This document shows, piece by piece, positions 8,240 to 16,536 of a stretch of DNA of 64,000 bases. The stretch is from Bacteroidota bacterium (GTDB taxonomy: Bacteria; Bacteroidota; Bacteroidia; Cytophagales; Spirosomataceae). The position numbers and the translations under genes are program-made. Below the pieces are notes generated by a model. It searched no databases. It saw only the letters and a program-made list of their open reading frames with translations, and was not told the DNA's origin. The stretch's first letter is position 1. Each line of letters begins with the position of its first letter. Where the stretch lies: positions 248,001-312,000 of the forward strand of contig JAIUOF010000002.1 in assembly GCA_020161355.1 (NCBI GenBank), written 5' to 3'.

Positions 8240-9170
8240 TTGAATTTTCCTGCATTAATTTTATGAAAACATCCTCAATGTCGGGTTCGACCACTCTTAT
8301 TTCCAGATTTTCAATTCCTTTTTCAATCAAAAATTGCTGAAATTCATCTTTGCTTTTAAATCCATCATTCAATACGACGTGTTGTTCTCCACCAAAAGCA
8401 AAACAACTTTTTAGGTTGTCAAACTGGTTTATAGCTTTTACCAAATCATAACGATTTGCCGCTTTTACTCCCAAAATCTCCTGATAATTCTTCTCTAAAA
8501 TGTGATCTAAAGTATCCACATCCATAATTTTACCCTTTTGAATCAAAGCGATGCGGTCACAACGACTGGCTTCATCCATATAAGGTGTCGAAACCAAAAT
8601 CGTGATTCCACGGTCTTTTAGTCTGCCCAGCATTTCCCAGAATTCCTTTCTCGATACGGGGTCAACACCGGTGGTAGGTTCATCCAAAAACAACACTTTG
8701 GGTTCATGAATCAAAGCACAGCAAAGTGCCAACTTTTGTTTCATACCACCTGAAAGCTTACCGGCTCTACGGTTTTTAAAAGGCTCAATCTGTACATATA
8801 TCTCCTTGATTATATGGTAGTTTTCCTCAACTGTGGTATTAAAAACTGTTGCGAAAAAATTAAGATTTTCTTCGATGGTCAAATCCTGATACAGAGAAAA
8901 CCGACCCGGCATATAACCCGATATTTTTCGGATATCCCATAAATCTTTGACCACATCGAAGGCTTCCACTGTCGCTTTTCCGCTATCAGCCAGCAATAAA
9001 GTGGTAAGAATCCTGAAAAGACTGGTTTTGCCTGCTCCATCAGGTCCAATAAGACCAAAAAGTTCACCTCTTTTGATATCCAGGGAGATACTTTCCAGTG
9101 CCAGAACTTTACCTTTTTCGTAGGTTTTGGTAATATTTTCTATTTTTATGGCCGACATATCACTTGTCAT
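8232..9170 (-). CDS. ABC transporter ATPase, equivalent of the N-terminal half of YbhF
   Basis: Nucleotide-binding subunit of 312 residues. Walker A GPDGAGKTS (42-50), canonical signature LSGGMKQK (139-146) and Walker B VLFLDEP (159-165) are present, but the switch histidine is missing: STPYMDEA has Pro196 where His is expected. A C-terminal extension (about 225-312) follows the ATPase fold. The gene starts within the stop of the membrane fusion protein gene (ATGA overlap). The missing histidine here and the broken signature in the partner fall in the same composite site, so the pair is predicted to have one active and one degenerate ATP site, as in YbhF. Confidence 0.9.
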   Translation of the reverse strand: MTSDMSAIKIENITKTYEKGKVLALESISLDIKRGELFGLIGPDGAGKTSLFRILTTLLLADSGKATVEAFDVVKDLWDIRKISGYMPGRFSLYQDLTIEENLNFFATVFNTTVEENYHIIKEIYVQIEPFKNRRAGKLSGGMKQKLALCCALIHEPKVLFLDEPTTGVDPVSRKEFWEMLGRLKDRGITILVSTPYMDEASRCDRIALIQKGKIMDVDTLDHILEKNYQEILGVKAANRYDLVKAINQFDNLKSCFAFGGEQHVVLNDGFKSKDEFQQFLIEKGIENLEIRVVEPDIEDVFIKLMQENSND

Positions 9171-10153
9171 AACTTCAGTTCGCCGTACATTCCTATTTTC
9201 AGATAACCATCATTTTTTACCTTCACTTTGATGGCATATACCAGATTTCCTCTCTCATCTTTGGTTTGGATAGTTTTAGGGGTAAATTCAGCTTTAGATG
9301 ATATCCATTCTATCTCTCCGGGCAACTCTTTATATGCCTCTTTGTCCTTATCCACAAAAACTTTCACCTTGCTTCCCACTTTGATTTTTGATAATTGATC
9401 TCCTGTGATATAAGCTCTGAGGGTCATATCCTGAAGGGCGGCAATTTTATAAAGAGGTTTACCGGGAGCGGTCACTTCATTGGTTTCAGCGTATTTCACC
9501 AAAACTGTCCCTTCCAATGGATTAATAATCTGGCAATGCCCGATCAGGTCATTCATTTGAGCTACCCGTGCTTCCAGCGGCTTTTTCTCACTTAAAATCC
9601 CTCTGTTTTGAATACCAACCTGCTGCTCAGCAGACCTTATCTGTTGCTTCAAAACACCTAATTGGGACTCACTGGTGCTGATTTGCTTTTTCAAAATATC
9701 AACCTGACCACTTACATCATCGAGTTGTTTACTTGGAATGGCTTCAGCTGCCACAAGATTTTGCAACCTGCTTTTTTCTTTATCCAAAACTCTCAACTGC
9801 TCTCTTTGGGTATTTATCTGTGCTGCCTGGGTAGATAACTGTTGTTTGAGAATTTCTACCTGAGGAGCAGCATCATTTTGTTTAAGCTTTAAGGCTTCGA
9901 TAGTTGCCTCCAGTTGACTTTTCTGAAGATTTAGGTTCTGACAATCTATTTCTCCGATCTTTTGTCCTGATTTGAGCTCCTGACCTTCCTGAAGATCAAA
10001 AGCTATGATTTTCCCCTGAGATTCCGCAGAAATTACTGTTTCTGTTGCTTCAAAAACGCCACTGGCATCAAAATCATTATTCCCTGACTTACAAGAAGTT
10101 CCTGCCCAAATCAATCCAAGGGCAGTTAATATTTGTATGCTTATCCTTTTCAT
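9167..10153 (-). CDS. HlyD/YbhG-family membrane fusion protein, lipoprotein
   Basis: Periplasmic adaptor of 328 residues linking the inner-membrane ABC exporter to the outer-membrane channel. The N-terminus has a lipoprotein signal (LGLIWAGTSC, Cys21). Then comes one half of the lipoyl/barrel-sandwich domain (ESQGKIIAFDLQEGQELKSG), a long Gln/Leu/Lys-rich coiled coil (about 75-200), and the second half with a beta-barrel (GTVLVKYAETNEVTAPGKPL, TLRAYITGDQLSKIKVGSKV). It lies 39 bases after the channel gene and overlaps the first ATPase by 4 bases. The lipid anchor replaces the membrane helix used by many HlyD proteins. Confidence 0.9.
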   Translation of the reverse strand: MKRISIQILTALGLIWAGTSCKSGNNDFDASGVFEATETVISAESQGKIIAFDLQEGQELKSGQKIGEIDCQNLNLQKSQLEATIEALKLKQNDAAPQVEILKQQLSTQAAQINTQREQLRVLDKEKSRLQNLVAAEAIPSKQLDDVSGQVDILKKQISTSESQLGVLKQQIRSAEQQVGIQNRGILSEKKPLEARVAQMNDLIGHCQIINPLEGTVLVKYAETNEVTAPGKPLYKIAALQDMTLRAYITGDQLSKIKVGSKVKVFVDKDKEAYKELPGEIEWISSKAEFTPKTIQTKDERGNLVYAIKVKVKNDGYLKIGMYGELKL

Positions 10154-10192
10154 TTATTAAAATAATTTTAAATTCTAATTTTGTTTAATTTT

Positions 10193-11464
10193 TTAAAAAT
10201 CTTCTCCTGTGATTATTTTCAAATTGGCCTGGGCTTGCAAAAACTGCACCTGATGAATTGATAAAGTTTGTCGGGCCAAAATCTCATTATTTACTTCGGT
10301 GATATAATCAGAGGCACTGATCACACCATTAGCCAACTGTGCATCAGCAGTTTTTCTGATTTCAGTTCTGATTTCGACTAATTTGGCATCACTATCCAAT
10401 AAACTTTGCAGGCGGTCAATTTCCGCTTTTTGGTTGGCAAGTTTAATATTGGATGCGAGCAGGAATGATTGTTTTAGGCTTTCAATTTTTTTCCGGTTTA
10501 CACCAAATTGCTCGATTTCGTTTTTCTGTGATCCTGCATACAAATAGCTCAGTGGCACTTTCAATTGCACCCCTCCAATAAAATAGGTTTTAAAATCCGA
10601 GGCCAGAAAATTTAGACCAGGCTTGCCATAACCGCCTGTTCCGAAAGCTGAAATTTTTGGAAGGTTTCTGGCTCTGGCAAGATTACTATTGATGTTTTGG
10701 AGCTCAGATTGGCTATCAAACCATGCTAATTCCGGTCTGCGGATTTCGTTACTTGACAATGAAATATTATCTTGTGTAACAAACTGATCAGCAACAGAAA
10801 GTGACTTTCCGGCAAGAAGTGAAAGAGCCTCAATAGCCGATTTTTTTCTTAACTGTGCCTCCGTATTTTGTTGTTTTAAATCCAGAAGTTTAGCTTCCAG
10901 CTGCAAAAGCGATGATTTCATTGCAACACCGTTTTGAACCGACGCCTTTACTTTCTCAATTTTGCCACTAAGTTCTTTCATTATCAAATCAGTATTTTCT
11001 ATGAGCTTTTCAGAAAGTAAAATACCAAAAAACAGGGCACTCACCTGGTCTTTAATCTGGTATAAATCGACTGCAACTTTCTGACTTTCTACTTTTGCCA
11101 GACTTTGTGCCATATTTTTTTGACCTGAGGTAATTCCACCATCCCAAATATTTTGTACCACATCAATAGTAGCTTTATATTGATCTTGTGGAGGAGTGGG
11201 CACTGTCATATTAGGAATTTTTATCGGAAGACTGGTTACATCCGACTGCCAAGTAGCTGAACCTCCAATGCTTGATTGAGGTAAAAAACCTGCATTCAGG
11301 ATTTTTTTCTGCAAAGCGGCATTTTGCTCAATCAGTGGTATCTGTGCCGCCAAGGGGTTGTTTTGGTTGGCTTGCTCTATACATTGTTTCAAAGTGTATT
11401 TTTCCTGAGAAAAGACAGTAAATACATTGATAACCAAGAGCACTAAAATCGAAACTTTTTTCAT
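10193..11464 (-). CDS. TolC-family outer membrane efflux protein
   Basis: Outer-membrane channel subunit of 423 residues. The ATG at 11464 gives a standard signal peptide (MKKVSILVLLVINVFTVFSQ); an upstream ATG four codons earlier is less likely. The repeated long-helix layout of the OEP fold is visible: YTLKQCIEQANQNNP at the N-terminus, the Asn-Pro-rich turn near 35, and mirrored second-half motifs (QKAEIDRLQSLLDSDAKLVEIR, NGVISASDYITEVN). It sits between the repressor gene and the membrane fusion protein, completing a three-part envelope-spanning pump. Confidence 0.9.
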   Translation of the reverse strand: MKKVSILVLLVINVFTVFSQEKYTLKQCIEQANQNNPLAAQIPLIEQNAALQKKILNAGFLPQSSIGGSATWQSDVTSLPIKIPNMTVPTPPQDQYKATIDVVQNIWDGGITSGQKNMAQSLAKVESQKVAVDLYQIKDQVSALFFGILLSEKLIENTDLIMKELSGKIEKVKASVQNGVAMKSSLLQLEAKLLDLKQQNTEAQLRKKSAIEALSLLAGKSLSVADQFVTQDNISLSSNEIRRPELAWFDSQSELQNINSNLARARNLPKISAFGTGGYGKPGLNFLASDFKTYFIGGVQLKVPLSYLYAGSQKNEIEQFGVNRKKIESLKQSFLLASNIKLANQKAEIDRLQSLLDSDAKLVEIRTEIRKTADAQLANGVISASDYITEVNNEILARQTLSIHQVQFLQAQANLKIITGEDF

Positions 11465-11509
11465 ACTTATTATCATAAAAAACTTATTTTCAAATATTTA
11501 ATCCCAAAA

Positions 11510-12100
11510 TCAAGGGGTAAGAATATATCTTACATATTTTTTCAATTCTTCTACCCTACCTTTCATCAACTCCTCAAAAATCTCCTGATTACCATTGACC
11601 ACATGCAATATGGCAGGTCGGGCCAAAAAAGGAAAAACGCTCATTCCCAAAACACTAAAGGCAAACTGGAGTGGATTTACTGCTTTAATTTTACCTTGAC
11701 TTATTTCTTCAAACATACTCGCGATAAAAAAATCACGGAAGAAGTCCACCGGAAGGTTTTTTGCAAAATGCTCATTGCCTTTCTTGTTCATAGTTGTAAT
11801 TACAAACAGTGGCAAAAATGGGTACTGACTCAGTAGCTGATAATAAGTTTCAATAAAAACTTCTACTTTTTCGATGAAGCTTTTTTTCTTTTTGACATCT
11901 TCTCCGATTTTTGGAAAGATAAGTTTTATTTTTTCCTGAAATATCTTTTCAAACAAAGCATCTTTTGACCTGAAATAGTAATGCAACATGGCTTTGTTGA
12001 TACCCGCACGGTCGGCAATTGCCTGCATACGAGTACCATCAAAACCCTTTTCCATGAATTCATTCTCCGCCGCGAGAAATATTTTTTCTTCTGTTGTCAT
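11510..12100 (-). CDS. TetR/AcrR-family transcriptional repressor of the efflux operon
   Basis: DNA-binding regulator of 196 residues. The N-terminal helix-turn-helix is clear (FDGTRMQAIADRAGINKAMLHYYFRSKDALFEKIF, about 20-53); the C-terminal ligand-binding half is variable, as usual. It is the first gene of the seven-gene pump operon, in the position of CecR in E. coli cecR-ybhGFSR. Two identical dyads, TTAACCA-AA-TGGTTAA, lie at 12117-12132 and 12150-12165 around its promoter, so it very likely represses itself and the pump. The ligand is unknown. Confidence 0.92.
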   Translation of the reverse strand: MTTEEKIFLAAENEFMEKGFDGTRMQAIADRAGINKAMLHYYFRSKDALFEKIFQEKIKLIFPKIGEDVKKKKSFIEKVEVFIETYYQLLSQYPFLPLFVITTMNKKGNEHFAKNLPVDFFRDFFIASMFEEISQGKIKAVNPLQFAFSVLGMSVFPFLARPAILHVVNGNQEIFEELMKGRVEELKKYVRYILTP

Positions 12101-12116
12101 TTATCAACTATCAAGT

Positions 12117-12132
12117 TTAACCAAATGGTTAA
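12117..12132. promoter_or_regulatory. Operator 1 for the TetR repressor
   Basis: Dyad TTAACCA-AA-TGGTTAA, identical to the copy at 12150-12165 with centres 33 bases apart. It lies just downstream of the predicted transcription start and 16 bases before the tetR start codon. Confidence 0.8.
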
Positions 12133-12140
12133 TTTTAGCA

Positions 12141-12172
12141 CAAACGTAATTAACCAAATGGTTAATTCCAAA
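12141..12172 (-). promoter_or_regulatory. Bacteroidota-type promoter of the tetR-efflux operon
   Basis: On the minus strand, TTTG at 12172-12169 and TACGTTTG at 12148-12141 are 20 bases apart, matching the -33 TTTG / -7 TAnnTTTG consensus. Operator 2 fills the spacer and operator 1 follows the predicted start site. Confidence 0.75.
12150..12165. promoter_or_regulatory. Operator 2 for the TetR repressor
   Basis: Second identical TTAACCA-AA-TGGTTAA dyad, lying wholly inside the spacer between the -33 and -7 boxes. Bound repressor would block the sigma factor. Confidence 0.8.
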
Positions 12173-12205
12173 ATTTTTATTCATTTTTTACCCAAAAAAT
12201 ATTAA

Positions 12206-12244
12206 GAAAAAAAAAAAGACATCGCAACCTGCAATTACGATGTC
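12206..12244 (-). terminator. Terminator of the serine hydrolase gene
   Basis: Minus-strand stem GACATCG/CGATGTC (12238-12244 and 12218-12224) followed by a long T run (A run at 12206-12217), 27 bases past the stop at 12271. Confidence 0.8.
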
Positions 12245-12270
12245 CTGATAATGTATTGATAATAAAATCA

Positions 12271-13560
12271 TTAATCATCCACTGAGGCAAAAACCATTTG
12301 CCTGAACAAAGATGAAGTACGATCTTCACCTATTCTTTGGGTTTGTTTCATCAAAACACCAATTATTTTTTCTTTAGGGTCTGCGAAATAAGCGGTATTG
12401 AAATATCCGCCCCAATCAAAGGTTCCTTCGCCGCCCTGACCGGCGGAAGCTACGCCATTCTTGTTAATTATTCCAAATGCAAGTCCATAGTCCCGGGCTG
12501 ATTTTTCACCTCCAAAGAGTGTTCCGGTTTGATTTTGCATGATATGTTCCACAGTGGTTCGGCTTAAAATTCGGTTTCCGTTTACTTCACCGCCATTGAG
12601 ATACATCTGAAGAAATGTGGCGTAATCTTTGGCTGTGGATGACAATCCTGCTCCGCCACTAAAAAATGCTTTGGCTCCTTTGGCCGGATAATCGACATCG
12701 TAAAATGTATCCGTAAAATGTTTCCATTTTCCATCCGTTTTGGTGTGAACTTTCACCAATCTGTCGGCTTTTGCATTTGGCAAATAAAAATAAGTATCTG
12801 ACATTCCCAGAGGCTCAAAAATATTTTTGGCCAAAAACTGATCAAAAGGCATTCCGGAAACTACCTCAATAAGATAACCCGCCACATCAAGACCCTCACT
12901 ATAAATGTATTTATCACCAGGATTGGCATGAAGGGGCAGTTTGGCCAGCTTCTTGATATTGTCGCCAATTTTGATATTTTCGGTTGTAAAAAGATCAACA
13001 ATCCCGGCTTTTTTATAAATAGCTTTCATGCGTTCATCACCATCAATCACACCGTATCCAATGCCTGAAGTGTGAGTAAGTAAATGTCTCACTGTAATTT
13101 CACGTGCGGCCGGAACAGTGGAATAGCTTGAATCAGCCATACGGAATTTGTCTAAGACCACCGGATTTTTGAATTCGGGAATATATCTCGAAATAGGATC
13201 ATCAAGCATGAGTTTCCCCTGCTCCCAAAGCATCATTACAGCCGTAGATGTTATGGCCTTTGACATTGAAGCTATTCTGAAGATATTATCGGTTTTCATC
13301 GGAATTTTACCCGGAACATCGGCATACCCAAATGCTTTTTGATAGATAATCTTTCCATTTTTACAAATTATTGCGGTCGCCCCTGGGATATTTTCGTCCG
13401 TAATTGCTTTTTGTAGCATTTGCTCTATTCTGGTTATTCGCTCAGTTGACATACCCACTGATTCAGGACTTGCCTCTTTTAACGGAGCACTAATTCGTGC
13501 TGATTTAGTCTGAGCAAAGCCAAAACTACACACGAACATCAAAATGAAGATTTTTCTCAT
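12271..13560 (-). CDS. Beta-lactamase-family (class C-like) serine hydrolase, secreted
   Basis: Exported 429-residue member of the serine beta-lactamase/penicillin-binding-protein-like family (EstB/AmpC fold). A signal peptide (MRKIFILMFVCSFGFAQ) leads into the domain. The SxxK motif is S98-M-S-K101 in RIASMSKAITS; the second motif region reads YIYSEGLD, with Tyr-Ser present and Glu in place of the usual Asn. VRHLLTHTSGIGYG is the typical family signature before it. Such proteins are often esterases or peptidases, so resistance should not be assumed. A TATCTTTG -7 box at 13592-13585 with TTG 19 bases upstream fits a single-gene promoter. Confidence 0.88.
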   Translation of the reverse strand: MRKIFILMFVCSFGFAQTKSARISAPLKEASPESVGMSTERITRIEQMLQKAITDENIPGATAIICKNGKIIYQKAFGYADVPGKIPMKTDNIFRIASMSKAITSTAVMMLWEQGKLMLDDPISRYIPEFKNPVVLDKFRMADSSYSTVPAAREITVRHLLTHTSGIGYGVIDGDERMKAIYKKAGIVDLFTTENIKIGDNIKKLAKLPLHANPGDKYIYSEGLDVAGYLIEVVSGMPFDQFLAKNIFEPLGMSDTYFYLPNAKADRLVKVHTKTDGKWKHFTDTFYDVDYPAKGAKAFFSGGAGLSSTAKDYATFLQMYLNGGEVNGNRILSRTTVEHIMQNQTGTLFGGEKSARDYGLAFGIINKNGVASAGQGGEGTFDWGGYFNTAYFADPKEKIIGVLMKQTQRIGEDRTSSLFRQMVFASVDD

Positions 13561-13584
13561 GATATCTGGTTGAAATTATTTCCT

Positions 13585-13614
13585 CAAAGATACTTTTTTA
13601 TGAAATATTGGCAA
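13585..13614 (-). promoter_or_regulatory. Promoter of the serine hydrolase gene
   Basis: Minus strand TTG at 13614-13612, a 19-base spacer, and TATCTTTG at 13592-13585, 25 bases before the ATG at 13560. Matches the Bacteroidota consensus. Confidence 0.6.
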
Positions 13615-13651
13615 TTTTTATTAAAAAAATAAATTATTGGAAACCCTCACC

Positions 13652-13659
13652 TAATTTTG
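13652..13659 (+). promoter_or_regulatory. Candidate -7 box of hisB
   Basis: TAATTTTG matches TAnnTTTG and lies 27 bases before the ATG at 13686. No good -33 element at the expected distance. Confidence 0.45.
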
Positions 13660-13685
13660 CATGTAAAATATAACGACAATTGTTG

Positions 13686-14810
13686 ATGCAAAAAGTATTG
13701 TTCATTGACCGCGACGGCACGATTATCATTGAACCGCCCATTGATTTCCAAATTGATTCATTGGAGAAACTCGAATTCCTTCCCAAGGCAATCTCAAATC
13801 TCAGAAAAATAGCCGAAGAGACTGATTATGAACTGGCAATGGTGACCAATCAGGATGGACTAGGCACTGAATCTTTCCCGGAAGAGACATTTTGGCCGGC
13901 ACATTTAAAAATGATAGATACCTTGAAAGGAGAAAATGTGCATTTTGACGAAGTTTTCGTGGACCGTACTTTTGAGCATGAAAATGCACCTACACGTAAA
14001 CCGCGTACAGGTCTTTTGGGTAAATACATCAACAATCCTGCTTATGACCTTGCCGGATCATTTGTAATCGGCGACAGACTAACCGACATTCAACTTGCAG
14101 TAAATATTGGTGCTAAGGCGATATTTATAGCTGAAAATTTTCCTGAAACTACTTCAGAAGAGTTAATTAATGCTACAGCTCTGGTCACAAAAAATTGGGA
14201 TGAAATCTATGAATTCCTAAAGTTGCCAGCCAGAACAGCCGAAGTTCAAAGAACCACCAAAGAAACAGATATTTACATAAATCTTAATCTCGACGGTAAA
14301 GGAAAGGGAAATATTGAAACCGGATTGGGATTCTTTGATCACATGCTTGACCAGCTTGCAAAGCATTCCGGAGCTGACCTAACCATCAAAGTAAACGGTG
14401 ACCTTCACATTGACGAACATCATACCATTGAAGACACCGCTCTGGCACTGGGTGAGGCTTATCTCAAAGCTTTGGGCGACAAAAAAGGCATCAGTCGCTA
14501 TGGGTTTTTACTTCCCATGGACGAATGCCTGGCACAAGTTGCCATCGATTTTTCGGGAAGACCGTGGTTGGTGTGGGATGCTCAGTTTAAAAGAGAAAAA
14601 ATTGGGGAAATGCCCACCGAAATGTTTATGCACTTTTTTAAGAGTTTTTCAGACACCTCCAAATGTAACCTAAATATCAAATGCGAAGGAGACAATGAAC
14701 ATCATAAAATAGAGTCGATATTTAAAGCTTGGGCCAAAGCCATTAAAATGGCCGTAAAAAGAGATATCAAGGATTTGGATGCTATGCCCAGCACAAAGGG
14801 AGTTTTATAG
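13686..14810 (+). CDS. hisB: Bifunctional histidinol-phosphatase / imidazoleglycerol-phosphate dehydratase
   Basis: Catalyses two histidine-biosynthesis steps: dehydration of imidazoleglycerol phosphate and dephosphorylation of histidinol phosphate. The ATG at 13686 is preferred over an in-frame TTG 6 bases upstream. Residues 1-165 are a HAD phosphatase (FIDRDGT with Asp8 and Asp10; [20 protein letters not shown]). Residues about 185-374 are the dehydratase, with metal-binding motifs [31 protein letters not shown] and [15 protein letters not shown]. The cysteine-rich zinc loop of E. coli HisB is replaced by [11 protein letters not shown]. No other his gene is adjacent, so the pathway is dispersed. 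Confidence 0.95.
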   Translation: MQKVLFIDRDGTIIIEPPIDFQIDSLEKLEFLPKAISNLRKIAEETDYELAMVTNQDGLGTESFPEETFWPAHLKMIDTLKGENVHFDEVFVDRTFEHENAPTRKPRTGLLGKYINNPAYDLAGSFVIGDRLTDIQLAVNIGAKAIFIAENFPETTSEELINATALVTKNWDEIYEFLKLPARTAEVQRTTKETDIYINLNLDGKGKGNIETGLGFFDHMLDQLAKHSGADLTIKVNGDLHIDEHHTIEDTALALGEAYLKALGDKKGISRYGFLLPMDECLAQVAIDFSGRPWLVWDAQFKREKIGEMPTEMFMHFFKSFSDTSKCNLNIKCEGDNEHHKIESIFKAWAKAIKMAVKRDIKDLDAMPSTKGVL

Positions 14811-14900
14811 GATTTCCTGATTTGTCAAATAATACTTAAATTGCATAATATTTTTTCCAAAATATAGTTATTTACCCGAAAAATCATTCAAAAACCGTAT

Positions 14901-15584
14901 ATGCTTTTAGACCTAATCCTTCAGGTACCCGCAGCAACAGATTCTACTGCAGCCATGGGTGCACAAAGTATCAATTACTTATCGTTGCTATTTAAAGGGG
15001 GTATTGTAATATATCCGATTCTGATTCTATTGTTACTGACTATTTTCTTTGCTGCCGAAAGGTATCTTTTCATAAAAGACGCTTCGAGAATTGACAGCGG
15101 CTTTATGAGATCACTGAAAGACAATATCCTCAGACATGACATCAGAACGGCCGCAACGCTCTGCAAGAGCACTAATCTGCCGATAGCAAGAGTGCTCGAA
15201 AAAGGCATAAGCCGTGTGGGAAAACCCATCAAAGACATTGAAAGTGCCATGGAGATACAGTCTAATCTGGAAATTTCTAAAATGGAAAAAAATATGGGTT
15301 ACCTGGGTCTTATTGCCGGTGTAGCTCCAACCCTTGGTTTTGTGGGTACTATTTCGGGTATTATCAGAATATTTTATGAAATATCGGTGACAGGAAATTT
15401 CTCCATTGAAACTATCTCAAATGGTCTTTATGAGAAAATGATATCCAGTTTCTCAGGTTTGGTGGTAGGTTTACTTGCTTATGCAGCTTATCATGGCATC
15501 AACATGATGATTGACAAATTCAGCATCAATCTGCAAGCCACCGTGATGGACTTTTTTGATACACTTAACGAACCCGGCCACTGA
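14901..15584 (+). CDS. exbB: MotA/TolQ/ExbB proton-channel family protein
   Basis: Inner-membrane protein of 227 residues, predicted stator of a proton-driven energy transducer (ExbB/TolQ). Three membrane segments are visible: about 32-52, 125-150 (APTLGFVGTISGIIRIF, the conserved channel helix) and 175-195 (SSFSGLVVGLLAYAAYHGIN). The cytoplasmic loop holds LEISKMEKNMGYLGLIAGVAPTLG, a family hallmark. The stop overlaps the start of the exbD-type gene by one base (TGATG). No TonB gene is adjacent, so whether the pair energises TonB receptors or a TolR-like system cannot be told from context. Confidence 0.88.
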   Translation: MLLDLILQVPAATDSTAAMGAQSINYLSLLFKGGIVIYPILILLLLTIFFAAERYLFIKDASRIDSGFMRSLKDNILRHDIRTAATLCKSTNLPIARVLEKGISRVGKPIKDIESAMEIQSNLEISKMEKNMGYLGLIAGVAPTLGFVGTISGIIRIFYEISVTGNFSIETISNGLYEKMISSFSGLVVGLLAYAAYHGINMMIDKFSINLQATVMDFFDTLNEPGH

Positions 15585-15985
15585 TGAAATTTAAAAGACA
15601 ACGTAGATTTGAGGCTGAAGTGCAAACTGCTTCACTCAATGACATCATGTTTTTCCTTTTGCTTTTCTTTCTGATAGTGAGCACATTAGGAAGTCCGAAT
15701 GTAATCAAATTGTTACTCCCAAAAAGTGAAAAATCGACTCATGATGTAAGTAAACAACCCATTTCACTCTCTATTACTGAGAACAAGGAATATTTTCTGG
15801 ACAAAAAACAAATTGATTTTGCCGAACTGGAATCAGCACTGGTTCAGGCTACTGCCGGAATGGAAGAACCCACAGTGGTGCTACGTGCTGCACAGTCGCT
15901 TACCATTCAGGATCTGGTTGATGTGATGGGAATCGGGGCCCGAATAAAAATAAGAATGGTTTTGGCCACTGAGCTGGCGAAATAA
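15584..15985 (+). CDS. exbD: ExbD/TolR-family biopolymer transport protein
   Basis: 133-residue partner of the ExbB-like protein. One N-terminal membrane helix (about 21-40, MFFLLLFFLIVSTLG) is preceded by the conserved aspartate (Asp20 in SLNDIMFF) that carries protons in ExbD/MotB-type helices. The periplasmic domain follows (about 45-133; PISLSITENKEYFLDKKQI ... LTIQDLVDVMGIGARIKIR). It is translationally coupled to exbB and followed by a strong terminator, so the two form a two-gene operon. Confidence 0.88.
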   Translation: MKFKRQRRFEAEVQTASLNDIMFFLLLFFLIVSTLGSPNVIKLLLPKSEKSTHDVSKQPISLSITENKEYFLDKKQIDFAELESALVQATAGMEEPTVVLRAAQSLTIQDLVDVMGIGARIKIRMVLATELAK

Positions 15986-16003
15986 TAATTTTTTCTAATA
16001 TTA

Positions 16004-16048
16004 GTGAGTTTCCAAAATGTATTTCTATTTTTGGAGACTCATTTTTTT
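16004..16048 (+). terminator. Terminator after exbBD
   Basis: TGAGTTTCCAAAA (from 16004) pairs with TTTTGGAGACTCA (to 16041) with one mismatch, followed by eight T. It lies 20 bases after the exbD stop and before coaD. Confidence 0.8.
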
Positions 16049-16067
16049 TGAGCCAAATATAAACTGA

Positions 16068-16523
16068 ATGAAAAAAACCGCCTTTTTCCCAGGTTCATTT
16101 GACCCATTTACCAAAGGACACGCCGATATCGTAAAACGAGGACTCAATCTTTTTGATGAAATAATAATTGGAATTGGTACCAATACCAATAAAAACAGAT
16201 ATTTTGAAATTGAAGCTATAGAAAGGGAAATCAAGGGGGCTTTTAACAATGACCCCAGGGTGAAAATTATTCACTATGAGGACCTGACAGCATCTGTTGC
16301 CAAAAAACATGGGGCGAAATTTATTCTAAGGGGATTAAGGAATACCACTGATTTTGAATATGAGAATACAATTTCTCAGGTTAACCGACAACTAGAAACC
16401 GAGCTTGAGACAGTATTTTTGATTACTTCACCTGAACTCGCCCCGATAAGCTCAACCATAGTCAGGGAACTTCATAAATTTGGTGCAGATATTACTTCTT
16501 ACATTCCTTATAAAATTGAATAA
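16068..16523 (+). CDS. coaD: Phosphopantetheine adenylyltransferase
   Basis: Transfers AMP from ATP to 4'-phosphopantetheine, the fourth step of coenzyme A synthesis. The 151 residues have the nucleotidyltransferase motif (PGSFDPFTKGHADIVKRG, with the TxGH nucleotide-binding site at 15-18), the substrate-binding segment ILRGLRNTTDFEYE, and the C-terminal ISSTIVRE motif. Length fits the family. It comes directly after the exbBD terminator, so it is likely transcribed from its own promoter in that short gap. The convergent metalloprotease gene begins 13 bases after its stop. Confidence 0.96.
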   Translation: MKKTAFFPGSFDPFTKGHADIVKRGLNLFDEIIIGIGTNTNKNRYFEIEAIEREIKGAFNNDPRVKIIHYEDLTASVAKKHGAKFILRGLRNTTDFEYENTISQVNRQLETELETVFLITSPELAPISSTIVRELHKFGADITSYIPYKIE

Positions 16524-16536
16524 TAATTAGAAAAAT

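Noticed and set aside
12271..13560. Calling the serine hydrolase an antibiotic-resistance beta-lactamase
   Set aside because: The second motif is Tyr-Ser-Glu rather than Tyr-Ser/Ala-Asn and the family includes many esterases and peptidases; no resistance role can be claimed.
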